From Candidatus Campbelliibacteriota bacterium (lineage in GTDB: Bacteria; Patescibacteriota; Minisyncoccia; Phycocordibacterales; CSBR16-193), in assembly GCA_007129455.1 (NCBI GenBank), contig SKVL01000037.1, positions 1-21,127 of the forward strand: a stretch of DNA of 21,127 nucleotides, in the 5' to 3' direction. The position numbers and the translations under genes were made by a program. Under the pieces are notes generated by a model. That model did not search any database. It saw only the letters and a program-made list of their open reading frames with translations, and was not told where the DNA came from. Positions 15,133 to 21,053 of this stretch are shown here, in pieces (position 1 is the first letter of the stretch; each line of letters begins with the position of its first letter).

Positions 15133-15711
15133 ATGTTAATCCCTACGGTTATTGAAAAATCACAGTTTGGCGAACGCGCATACGACATTTATTCGCGACT
15201 TTTGCGAGAGCATATAGTCTTTTTAGGTGGAGTTATAAATGACAACTTGGCTAACACTGTTATAGCCCAGCTTTTGTTTCTTCAGTCGGAAAATCCACAA
15301 AAAGACATTCAGCTCTATATTAATTCTCCGGGAGGCTCGGTAACGTCCACACTTGCAATGCTCGACACAATGAATCACATAAAGAATGACGTTTCCACCG
15401 TTTGTGTGGGTATAGCCGCCTCGGGTGGAGCGATAATACTGTCCGCTGGAGCCAAGGGCAAAAGATTTGCTCTTCAAAATTCCGAGATTATGATCCACCA
15501 GCCTTGGGGTGGAGCCGAAGGGAGAGCTTCCGACATAGAGATTACCGCCAAGCATATAATTAAAACGCGAGAAAAACTTAATAAAATTCTCGCCAAAAAT
15601 ACGGGAAGGGCGCTTTCGAGTATAGAAAAGGATGTTGACAGAGATTTTTTTATGTCCTCAGAAGAGGCTAAAAAGTACGGAATAATAGACAAGATATACT
15701 CTCCCAAATAA
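15133..15711 (+). CDS. clpP: ATP-dependent Clp protease proteolytic subunit ClpP
   Basis: ClpP forms the tetradecameric serine-protease chamber fed by Clp ATPases. From ATG 15133 it has 192 residues and begins MLIPTVIEKS..GERAYDIYSRLL, the standard mature-like N-terminus. The catalytic triad is complete: S97 in GIAASGGA, H122 in MIHQPWGG and D171 in DRDFFMS. The oxyanion strand NSPGGSV (64-70) and the C-terminal AKKYGIIDKI are also present. Around the nucleophile SGGAIIL replaces the more common SMGAFLL, a mild variation. A longer reading frame from TTG 15052 is unlikely because the predicted promoter lies inside that stretch. No ClpX or ClpA ATPase is in the window. A weak GGA lies about 10 bases before the ATG. 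Confidence 0.97.
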   Translation: MLIPTVIEKSQFGERAYDIYSRLLREHIVFLGGVINDNLANTVIAQLLFLQSENPQKDIQLYINSPGGSVTSTLAMLDTMNHIKNDVSTVCVGIAASGGAIILSAGAKGKRFALQNSEIMIHQPWGGAEGRASDIEITAKHIIKTREKLNKILAKNTGRALSSIEKDVDRDFFMSSEEAKKYGIIDKIYSPK

Positions 15712-15776
15712 GAAGCTGGGGGGTTCGGTCTACTTATACATCAAAAACTCGGACAATTCGGCAGATATCGCCCTTT

Positions 15777-15799
15777 CGAAAGCTCTTTCGGGTATTTTT
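15777..15799 (+). terminator. possible terminator after clpP
   Basis: CGAAAG (15777-15782) and CTTTCG (15785-15790) make a 6-bp stem, extendable by T-G pairs, followed by GGTATTTTT. The loop is tight and the T-tract is short and displaced, so this is only a candidate. Confidence 0.4.
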
Positions 15800-15816
15800 G
15801 GTTAAAATGGTGGAGT

Positions 15817-15843
15817 TTTACACTCTCGTTAAAAAAGTATAGT
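15817..15843 (+). promoter_or_regulatory. possible promoter of rny
   Basis: TTTACA (15817-15822), a 15-base spacer and TATAGT (15838-15843). It would give a leader of about 150 bases before ATG 16003. The rest of the 291-base gap shows no other gene or strong hairpin that I can support. Confidence 0.4.
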
Positions 15844-16002
15844 TTAAAGGTGTGAGTCTTTTATAAACAAATTTAGCTAAGAGAAACAAGAGGTCTATTT
15901 TTCGTTCACCAAAAAACCGATACTCCTTGAATCCCGTACTTCGAAACAAATATCTGTTGAAAAGTTTCTTGAAAAACTCAGCTAAAAAATAACAAAAACT
16001 TC

Positions 16003-17532
16003 ATGGAAACACAAATAGTTTTGCTTCTTCTGGGGGTGACGTTGGTTATAGGCGTTTCTTTCGGGTATTTCCTGCGTTGGATAATATCAATGGGCAAGCG
16101 TGGCTCAATGGAACTTAAGATTAAGCAGATGATGCTCGAGGCTCGTGACGAAGCCAAGAAAATAGTCTCGGAGTCCGAAAAAAAGGCCGAGGAAATACTG
16201 GAGGAAAGCAGAAAGGAAATAAAAGAAAAGGAGAAACAGCTCAAAAAATTAGAAGATCGTTTCATAAAAAAGGAAGAGTTCATCGACCAGCGTCAGATGG
16301 ATCTGAACAAAGAAGAGGATGTTATCAAGAAAAAACTAGCCGAAGCAGAGAAGGTACGTGCGGATGCCGAAAACTTGGATCAACAAAAAACCTTGGAGCT
16401 TGAAAAGATATCCGGTCTAAGCAAAGAAGATGCCATAGAAGAGCTTCTGAAGCAAATCGAAAAAAACACCGAAGAGGACCTTTTGGTAAGAATGCGTAAA
16501 TTGGAAAACATCGGTTCCGAGAAGCTCGAAAACAGAGCACGAGAGATACTAACCACCGCAATTCACCGACTCGGCAACTTTATTGCTTCCGATGTTATGT
16601 CCACAACCATATCCATACCCTCCGATGAAGTAAAGGGTAAGGTTATCGGGAAGGAAGGTCGTAATATAAGGGCATTTGAACGAGCCGCGGGAGTCGAGAT
16701 AATCGTGGACGACACACCGGGTTCCATAACCATTTCGTCGTTCGATCCCGTACGCAGACAGGTGGCTCGTATAGCTCTTGAAAACCTTATTTTGGACGGA
16801 CGAATTCAGCCGGCCAAAATAGAGGAAGCGGTCGAATTGGCACAAAAAGAGATAAACCGAATAATAAAAGAAAAGGGGGAACAGGCCGTCTATGAATGCG
16901 GGGTTTACAATCTGGATCCAAAGCTCGTCTCTCTTCTTGGTCGACTTTATTTCCGCACAAGCTACGGGCAGAACGTTCTTCAGCACTCAATCGAAATGTC
17001 TCATATCGCCGGAATGATTGCCGAAGAGTTGGGCGCCAATGTTTCGGTGGCCAAAGCTGGGGCCATTCTTCATGATATAGGCAAGGCGGTAGATCACGAA
17101 GTTGTGGGAACCCATGCCCAAATTGGGCGTCGAATACTTCAAAAATTCAACGTCAATGAAGATATAGTCAAAGCCATGCAGTCCCACCACGAAGAATATC
17201 CGTATGAAACGTTGGAGTCGATAATAGTTCAAGTCGCCGACTCTATATCAGGCAGTCGTCCGGGGGCAAGGAGAGATACGGTGGAAAACTACCTGAAAAG
17301 ACTTAAGGAACTGGAGTCGATTGCCAATTCATTCGAAGGAATAGACAAATCATTCGCTCTACAGGCAGGACGAGAGATTCGAGTATTCGTAACCCCGGAG
17401 AAGATAAGCGACCTGCAAGCCAAGAAACTTGCACGCGACATTGCTTTGAAGATAGAACAAGAACTCAAATATCCCGGAGAAGTAAAGATAAACGTCATCA
17501 GAGAAACCCGTGTCACGGAGTACGCTAGATAG
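16003..17532 (+). CDS. rny: ribonuclease Y
   Basis: RNase Y is a membrane-anchored endoribonuclease that starts mRNA decay. The 509-residue product has an N-terminal transmembrane helix (about 4-25), a long charged coiled coil (about 35-150), a KH RNA-binding domain with GKVIGKEGRN (212-221), and an HD domain with the metal-binding HD pair in ILHDIGKAVDHE (H357, D358) and the earlier NVLQHSIEMSH. It ends with the usual VTEYAR C-terminus. Length and order match the family. There is no Shine-Dalgarno before ATG 16003. It is separated from clpP by 291 bases and from the HU gene by 180 bases. It is usual in Firmicutes and many CPR bacteria as the main decay enzyme in place of RNase E. Confidence 0.97.
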   Translation: METQIVLLLLGVTLVIGVSFGYFLRWIISMGKRGSMELKIKQMMLEARDEAKKIVSESEKKAEEILEESRKEIKEKEKQLKKLEDRFIKKEEFIDQRQMDLNKEEDVIKKKLAEAEKVRADAENLDQQKTLELEKISGLSKEDAIEELLKQIEKNTEEDLLVRMRKLENIGSEKLENRAREILTTAIHRLGNFIASDVMSTTISIPSDEVKGKVIGKEGRNIRAFERAAGVEIIVDDTPGSITISSFDPVRRQVARIALENLILDGRIQPAKIEEAVELAQKEINRIIKEKGEQAVYECGVYNLDPKLVSLLGRLYFRTSYGQNVLQHSIEMSHIAGMIAEELGANVSVAKAGAILHDIGKAVDHEVVGTHAQIGRRILQKFNVNEDIVKAMQSHHEEYPYETLESIIVQVADSISGSRPGARRDTVENYLKRLKELESIANSFEGIDKSFALQAGREIRVFVTPEKISDLQAKKLARDIALKIEQELKYPGEVKINVIRETRVTEYAR

Positions 17533-17562
17533 GCCCAAAGAAAAGATTCGGTTAAAAATGCG

Positions 17563-17592
17563 TTGCCAAATCAGCCTAAAAAGGTATATAAT
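17563..17592 (+). promoter_or_regulatory. sigma70-type promoter of the HU gene
   Basis: TTGCCA (17563-17568), an 18-base spacer and a perfect TATAAT (17587-17592). Predicted start is about 17599, giving a leader of about 114 bases. A second TATAAT at 17701-17706 lies seven bases before the ATG and could give a leaderless transcript, but it has no -35 and sits in very AT-rich sequence. Confidence 0.75.
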
Positions 17593-17641
17593 TATAAAAG
17601 GCGCATTTAAAAGCAACTTTTTGTTTTGTGCCGAAACTTAT

Positions 17642-17666
17642 ACGCAATCGCATTAAGCGCTTGCGT
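17642..17666 (+). promoter_or_regulatory. hairpin in the HU leader
   Basis: ACGCAA (17642-17647) pairs with TTGCGT (17661-17666), and CGC/GCG pair inside across a one-base mismatch with an ATTAA loop. It lies in the middle of the predicted leader with no strong T-tract, so a leader structure is more likely than a terminator. Confidence 0.4.
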
Positions 17667-17712
17667 TTGGTCGAAAACTAAATATCCCTAATTAATAAAT
17701 TATAATAATATT

Positions 17713-17991
17713 ATGAACAAACAAGGACTCGTAGAAGTAGTGCACGGCAAGATCGGTGGCACCAAAACCCAGGCCGAGGAAGTGGTTGAAACACTTATCT
17801 CCACAATAACCGAATCTCTCACCAAAGGAGAAGACGTCTCGGTTGCTGGTCTTGGTATTTTTTCAACCAAAGAACGCAAGGCGCGCCAAGCACGCAACCC
17901 CCGCACAGGAGAAGCCATTAGCGTACCTGCAATGAAAGTACCCAAGTTCAAGCCTGCCAAAGGCTTGAAAGATGCGGTGAGAAACTCTTAA
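17713..17991 (+). CDS. hup: HU/IHF-family DNA-binding protein
   Basis: This is a small dimeric nucleoid protein that bends DNA. The 92-residue product fits HU: helical N-terminus NKQGLVEVVHGKIGGTKTQAEEVVETL, the turn VAGLGIFSTKERKARQARNP (44-63), and the DNA-binding arm with RNPRTGEAISVPAMKVPKFKP (about 61-81) containing the intercalating proline in the NPRTGE segment. It ends with GLKDAV. HU and IHF subunits cannot be told apart with certainty here, but a solitary gene of this kind in a small genome is most likely HU. It has a strong promoter and a strong terminator and so is monocistronic. No Shine-Dalgarno precedes the ATG. Confidence 0.95.
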   Translation: MNKQGLVEVVHGKIGGTKTQAEEVVETLISTITESLTKGEDVSVAGLGIFSTKERKARQARNPRTGEAISVPAMKVPKFKPAKGLKDAVRNS

Positions 17992-18012
17992 ATGTTTCTA
18001 CGTAAAAAGCGC

Positions 18013-18040
18013 AAAAAACCCCATATTAATGGGGTTTTTT
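18013..18040 (+). terminator. intrinsic terminator after the HU gene
   Basis: AAAAAACCCCAT (18013-18024) and ATGGGGTTTTTT (18029-18040) form a perfect 12-bp stem with an ATTA loop. The symmetric A/T flanks make it potentially bidirectional, so it may also end the tRNA-Gly transcript arriving on the minus strand. Confidence 0.92.
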
Positions 18041-18077
18041 GTTATTTATTTTATCCGTATGGTTAAGTTCTTTCTTG

Positions 18078-18148
18078 TGCGGACACGGGGAATCGAACCC
18101 CGATCTCGGCCATGGCAAGGCCGCGTCATACCATTAAACTATGTCCGC
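18078..18148 (-). tRNA. tRNA-Gly (GCC)
   Basis: On the minus strand the 71-base gene folds as a cloverleaf: acceptor GCGGACA/TGTCCGC with discriminator A, a D-loop with AATGGTA, anticodon arm CGGCC-TTGCCAT-GGCCG (anticodon GCC) and T-arm CGGGG-TTCGATT-CCCCG. CCA is not encoded (CAA follows), so it must be added by a nucleotidyltransferase. Confidence 0.96.
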
Positions 18149-18511
18149 AAAAAAAATCCCTAACATCAAATCAAAGAACGAAAACTGAATGAAAAAATAA
18201 TTTAACGATTTAATATTAACAAAAAACAAACCCTATCGCAATTTACCGAACAAATAAGATCGGATAAATAAATAATCTTTTTTATTGATTTTAACGGAAA
18301 AACTTTTCGTCTCTCCGTTTGGGCGCCGAACCCTCCTTACTACGGGTTCGTAAAATTTGTTTCTTTTTTCAGAACACAAAAACCACCTAGGTCTTTTGTC
18401 CTCAATCTTATTTCTTAAACTTTCCGTTTACTATGAAAAATGTACTTTTTAAAAAGATTTTTTTCTGTGTTAAAAAACAACCTTTTTGGGCATAAACTGT
18501 GGATAGAATGT
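18149..18511. other. AT-rich intergenic region without a supported gene
   Basis: This 363-base stretch has no convincing reading frame. It contains a 7-bp hairpin CGAACCC/GGGTTCG (18327-18333 and 18344-18350), and a DnaA-box-like CTATCCACA on the minus strand (18498-18506, one mismatch to TTATCCACA) next to the end of the RNHCP gene. I see no tRNA or clear promoter for the leftward tRNA. Confidence 0.5.
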
Positions 18512-18790
18512 TTATAGCTCGGCAAGGACATCCAAGGAGTCTCCCTCGCTTATTTTGTTCTTTCTTTCGAAACTGCACTCGATACACTTGTGCGTCACCC
18601 ATTTTTCAGAAACAGAGTAAGCATACTCCTTCGGTTTCATCATCCCACCACAAAGGGCACCCCTGTCACCCGGATCAACATCAACATGTTTACTCCAAAG
18701 ACACTTGGGGCAGTGGTTGGTGTAACCATTACCCCGGACGAACAATCCGCAGTTTTCGCATTCAAAATTTTCTTTTTGTTTTTTGAACAT
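18512..18790 (-). CDS. RNHCP-domain zinc-ribbon protein
   Basis: The 92-residue protein matches the RNHCP family, small cysteine-rich proteins of unknown function named for a conserved motif. It shows CENC (11-14), TNHCPKCLWSKHVD (24-37), PGDRGALCGGMMKP (40-53) and a C-terminal HKCIEC (67-72). The cysteines, as CxxC pairs, would bind zinc. It is probably cytosolic, with no signal peptide. I chose ATG 18790; the reading frame extends to a TTG at 18805 that adds only five residues, and the ATG gives the normal start just before the first CxxC. It is divergent from the response regulator and ends about 360 bases before tRNA-Gly. Its role (possibly RNA or translation related) is unknown. Confidence 0.9.
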   Translation of the reverse strand: MFKKQKENFECENCGLFVRGNGYTNHCPKCLWSKHVDVDPGDRGALCGGMMKPKEYAYSVSEKWVTHKCIECSFERKNKISEGDSLDVLAEL

Positions 18791-18874
18791 GATTTTTAAA
18801 TTCAACAGAGACCTTCGTCCGAAACCGAAACATGGTCATCTTATCATTGTTTAAGAAAAACCGGATTGAAGAAA

Positions 18875-18880
18875 TATAAT
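18875..18880 (+). promoter_or_regulatory. possible -10 of the response-regulator gene
   Basis: This is a perfect TATAAT with a weak TTAAGA 18 bases upstream (18851-18856). The start would be about 18887, giving a leader of about 92 bases that contains the hairpin at 18909-18934. Confidence 0.5.
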
Positions 18881-18908
18881 TGTGTGTTATTCTTTCTACA
18901 GTTAACAG

Positions 18909-18940
18909 AACATGTGTTCCATGATACACATGTTTTAATT
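18909..18940 (+). terminator. hairpin with T-rich tail in the response-regulator leader
   Basis: AACATGTGT (18909-18917) and ACACATGTT (18926-18934) form a perfect 9-bp stem around TCCATGAT, followed by TTAATTTTT. It is upstream of the coding start and downstream of a TATAAT, so it may be an attenuator or the end of a very short RNA rather than a gene-end terminator. The arm ACATGT is itself palindromic. Confidence 0.5.
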
Positions 18941-18978
18941 TTTGTCATTTTCAAAATTAAAAACAAGCAAAATCTTCC

Positions 18979-19389
18979 ATGAAAAACAACAGCGACATTG
19001 AAAAAATACTCATCGTTGACGACGACTGTTTCATTTGTGGTATTTATGAAAAAGTCTTTGGCAAAGAAGGTGTCGAGATAGAAACACTCCACTCGGGCAA
19101 GGAGTTGGTTGAAAAGCTAAGGGAAAACAAGAATGAGTTTGAGATAATTCTTTTGGATATATTCATGCCTGAAATGGACGGCTTCGAGGCCCTTGAAATA
19201 GCTCACGAAGAAAACTTGATAGGCGACACATTTGTCATCGTGCTAAGCAACCAAGCCGACCAAGTGGCTCAAAAAAAGGCCATGAAACTCGGAGCCAAAA
19301 GGTTTATTGTAAAATCTTCTTTTCTTCCGGAAGATATAGCCAAGGAGGTTTTAAAGACTTACCGCGAACATACCTCGTCTCCTAAGTAA
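18979..19389 (+). CDS. single-domain response regulator (CheY-like receiver)
   Basis: A stand-alone receiver domain of 136 residues that would be phosphorylated by a histidine kinase and act through protein contacts. Key residues are present: acidic pocket LIVDDD (D14, D15), phosphoacceptor D60 in IILLDIFMPEMDG, switch serine S90 in VIVLSNQ, and lysine K112 in FIVKSS. There is no DNA-binding or enzyme domain, and no kinase gene is near, so it is an orphan; its partner is unknown. In CPR genomes such receivers can sit beside pilus genes, but this one is about 7.9 kb from the pilB start. There is no Shine-Dalgarno before ATG 18979, and a hairpin lies in the leader. Confidence 0.94.
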   Translation: MKNNSDIEKILIVDDDCFICGIYEKVFGKEGVEIETLHSGKELVEKLRENKNEFEIILLDIFMPEMDGFEALEIAHEENLIGDTFVIVLSNQADQVAQKKAMKLGAKRFIVKSSFLPEDIAKEVLKTYREHTSSPK

Positions 19390-19455
19390 GTCTTTTATTT
19401 AAAAAGCTACTGAAGTCTTCAAAATAAGGACACCTCATTTTAAAACTAATATATA

Positions 19456-19499
19456 AAAAGAGATTTCCCGAAATTATTCCGAGTTTTCTCTTTTAATTT
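19456..19499 (+). terminator. possible terminator after the response regulator
   Basis: AAAAGAGA (19456-19463) pairs with TCTCTTTT (19487-19494) across a large loop, followed by AATTTAAT. The stem is AT-rich and the loop long, so it is weak. Confidence 0.35.
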
Positions 19500-19503
19500 A
19501 ATG

Positions 19504-19574
19504 TCGGGGAGCCGAGAATCGAACTCGAGCCTCACGCTCCCAAAGCGTGTATACTACCATTATACTACTCCCCG
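19504..19574 (-). tRNA. tRNA-Pro (UGG)
   Basis: On the minus strand the 71-base gene has acceptor CGGGGAG/CTCCCCG with discriminator A, anticodon arm CACGC-TTTGGGA-GCGTG (anticodon TGG), a short variable loop AGGC and T-arm TCGAG-TTCGATT-CTCGG. The D-arm is weak and AT-rich. The C1-G72 pair with A73 is typical of bacterial tRNA-Pro. CCA is not encoded. Confidence 0.95.
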
Positions 19575-19642
19575 ATCTTTAACTTTCTTTAAAAACAAGA
19601 CCTTCTAAATAAAAATACAGTTTACCACACAAAAACCGGACG

Positions 19643-20023
19643 CTAAAGAGTTACATTTTCCATCATCTTAATCTTCAAAAAACGTCCATTTGTGGAAAAA
19701 TATACCTCTATCAGATCTATACACCAAAAGCTGTCTTCTTGACCGACTCTCTCAAGGTATGAGAGAGCCACTCTTTCTATCCTCTTTATTTTTTGGACAT
19801 CAATTTTCTCCGACAATAAGTATTCTTTGTTTTTTTCCAGAACAAACCCACTTTTCACTTCCACAAAATGAAAAGTTTCGTCTTTAAGGGCCAAAATATC
19901 AACTTCGCCGTATCTTTCTTTTAAGTTCCTTTCCAAAATCTTGAAACCTTGACTTAAAAGATAAGAGACCGCCCTCTCTTCCCCCAAAAAACCTTTCTTT
20001 TTTTTGTTTTTTTCAATATCCAT
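19643..20023 (-). CDS. yraN: YraN/UPF0102 family nuclease-fold protein
   Basis: Members of this family have a Holliday-junction-resolvase-like (PD-(D/E)xK) fold; the cellular role is not established. The 126-residue product has the hallmark arrangement LGEERAVSYLLSQGFKILERN (13-33), RYGEVDILALK (38-48) and FHFVEVKSG (51-59), giving E40/D42 and E55/K57 as the presumed metal site. This is the usual short form. The rest (SEKIDVQKIKRIERVALSYL) also matches family helices. It begins at ATG 20023, downstream of a long AT-rich region on the same strand as tRNA-Gly(UCC). A lysine run (6-10) sits at the N-terminus. No clear Shine-Dalgarno is seen. Confidence 0.92.
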   Translation of the reverse strand: MDIEKNKKKKGFLGEERAVSYLLSQGFKILERNLKERYGEVDILALKDETFHFVEVKSGFVLEKNKEYLLSEKIDVQKIKRIERVALSYLERVGQEDSFWCIDLIEVYFSTNGRFLKIKMMENVTL

Positions 20024-20083
20024 CTAAAGCATTGATTGTAAAAATAAAAATCTCTGACCCAAGGATACTTTTATGTCTTTTAT

Positions 20084-20116
20084 ACACAAATCCACAGAGT
20101 TATCCACAGTTTGTGT
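20084..20116. promoter_or_regulatory. DnaA-box pair inside an inverted repeat
   Basis: A perfect DnaA box TTATCCACA (20100-20108) follows a close variant AAATCCACA (20088-20096) in the same orientation, 12 bases apart. The pair is framed by ACACAAA (20084-20090) and TTTGTGT (20110-20116). The TCCACAG core occurs twice as a direct repeat. This suits DnaA binding, but the match is by consensus only. Confidence 0.55.
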
Positions 20117-20128
20117 CTTTAATTCGTC

Positions 20129-20164
20129 TTTTTGAATGATTTTTTATCAAAAATCATTCAAAAA
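20129..20164. repeat. 16-bp perfect AT-rich inverted repeat
   Basis: TTTTTGAATGATTTTT (20129-20144) and its exact complement (20149-20164) surround a TATC loop. No gene ends nearby on either strand, so a conventional terminator role is not obvious. It lies 21 bases from the DnaA-box-like pair. Confidence 0.7.
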
Positions 20165-20274
20165 CAAACTCTTCCGTTAAAAGACACCCGAAAGACAACC
20201 TCTAACACCTCATAAAAAAATTAAAACTGTCGTTTTTTAGACCTGAAAGCCCTCTCTGTACACAAGGTGTTCGC

Positions 20275-20340
20275 AAGGACCGATCGCCTCGCAAAGGTTC
20301 ATCTACGAGAACCTCTTCTCATACCACTAAAGTGGTCCTT
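20275..20340. other. cluster of short inverted repeats, possible structured RNA
   Basis: AAGGACC (20275-20281) pairs with GGTCCTT (20334-20340). Inside are AGGTTC/GAACCT (20295-20300 and 20309-20314), and ACCACT/AGTGGT (20323-20328 and 20331-20336), the last competing with the outer stem. On either strand this makes a compact branched fold. I do not recognise a known RNA family. Confidence 0.4.
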
Positions 20341-20463
20341 ATTTTCTAATCCACAGCAATGTTATTGGAAAAAAACAATGCCATAGACCGCCTCCTCCTT
20401 TCGATTCCCGCACTATCGCTAAAATAATACTCTTCAACACTCCGTGTTGTCATCTTTATTTTG

Positions 20464-20534
20464 TGCGGGATGCGGGAATCGAACCCGCGTATTCAGCTTG
20501 GAAGGCTGACATTTTACCACTAAATTAATCCCGC
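20464..20534 (-). tRNA. tRNA-Gly (UCC)
   Basis: On the minus strand the 71-base gene has acceptor GCGGGAT/ATCCCGC with discriminator A, a D-loop containing TAGTGGTA, anticodon arm TCAGC-CTTCCAA-GCTGA (anticodon TCC) and T-arm GCGGG-TTCGATT-CCCGC. CCA is not encoded. It decodes GGA/GGG and complements the GCC glycine tRNA at 18078. Confidence 0.96.
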
Positions 20535-20549
20535 CCCCTAAGGCTACTT

Positions 20550-20579
20550 ATTTTACTGGACGATTTCACTTTATCACAA
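20550..20579 (-). promoter_or_regulatory. promoter of tRNA-Gly (UCC)
   Basis: On the minus strand TTGTGA (20579-20574), an 18-base spacer and TAAAAT (20555-20550). Transcription would begin several bases before the tRNA 5' end at 20534. Confidence 0.6.
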
Positions 20580-20651
20580 AACCATTATCTTGGCTAAAAC
20601 AACAAATATTATGATAAGATATTAAAAGAAGTTATTAAAAATTTTTATTAT

Positions 20652-20657
20652 TATAAT
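20652..20657 (+). promoter_or_regulatory. -10 element just before the coiled-coil gene
   Basis: A perfect TATAAT ends nine bases before the ATG at 20666, predicting transcription from about 20664 and so a nearly leaderless mRNA. The surroundings are extremely AT-rich and no clear -35 is seen. Confidence 0.45.
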
Positions 20658-20665
20658 ATAAAGGT

Positions 20666-20989
20666 ATGAAAGAGTTAGGAATCATAAAAAAGGAGTTTGA
20701 AGATATCGAAAAAGATCTTCAGGAGAAAAGAAGTCAACATCAAAATCTTAAATCGGATGTACCCAAAAGAGAACAAGAGGTTCGTCAGCTGGAAATTGAT
20801 CTCAAATCGGCCGAAGATCGGGTGGGTAAAATCAAATCCGACATATTGAAAAATAAAAACGAAATCCAAAAAACACGACAAGAAATCAGAGAGTTTGAGA
20901 GAAAAATAAATGAAACAGAATCAAAAAGAAACTCTCTCAAAAATGAACTGGAAAAGGTCCGCCGAGAGGTCGACCAAATATCAAAATAG
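20666..20989 (+). CDS. small all-coiled-coil protein
   Basis: Function unknown. The 107-residue product is almost entirely a predicted coiled coil: heptad-like spacing of Ile/Leu/Val among Lys/Glu/Arg from residue 5 to 106, interrupted only by a proline near residue 33 (SDVPKRE), which may mark a hinge or hairpin turn. There is no membrane segment, cysteine or enzymatic motif. Such proteins resemble SMC-arm or DUF-type coiled coils, but low complexity makes similarity misleading. It sits alone between a divergent tRNA-Gly and a likely insertion element. A TATAAT directly before the start and a poorly spaced AAAGG suggest leaderless translation. Confidence 0.75.
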   Translation: MKELGIIKKEFEDIEKDLQEKRSQHQNLKSDVPKREQEVRQLEIDLKSAEDRVGKIKSDILKNKNEIQKTRQEIREFERKINETESKRNSLKNELEKVRREVDQISK

Positions 20990-21017
20990 ATTCCGAGTTT
21001 TAAGTTAAGGTAATTCG

Positions 21018-21053
21018 TAACTAAATCGGACCAAATAAGGTACGATTTAGTTA
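21018..21053. repeat. inverted repeat immediately before the partial transposase-like gene
   Basis: TAACTAAATCG (21018-21028) and CGATTTAGTTA (21043-21053) form a perfect 11-bp stem with a 14-base loop; the right arm includes the A of the ATG. It could be an element end or a hairpin limiting translation of the downstream gene. Confidence 0.55.

Larger units (their letters stand above)
20024..20463. other. long intergenic region with DnaA-box-like sites and hairpins
   Basis: No convincing protein gene. It contains DnaA-box-like sites, a 16-bp perfect AT hairpin (20129-20164), a row of short hairpins (about 20275-20340), a second DnaA-like site TAATCCACA (20347-20355) and a small hairpin CAACAC/GTGTTG (20435-20449) downstream of the minus-strand tRNA-Gly. 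Confidence 0.6.

Noticed and set aside
18327..18350. CGAACCC/GGGTTCG hairpin as a tRNA remnant
   Set aside because: The right arm resembles a T-arm, but the loop is 10 bases without the TTC-A pattern in place and no other cloverleaf arm is found.
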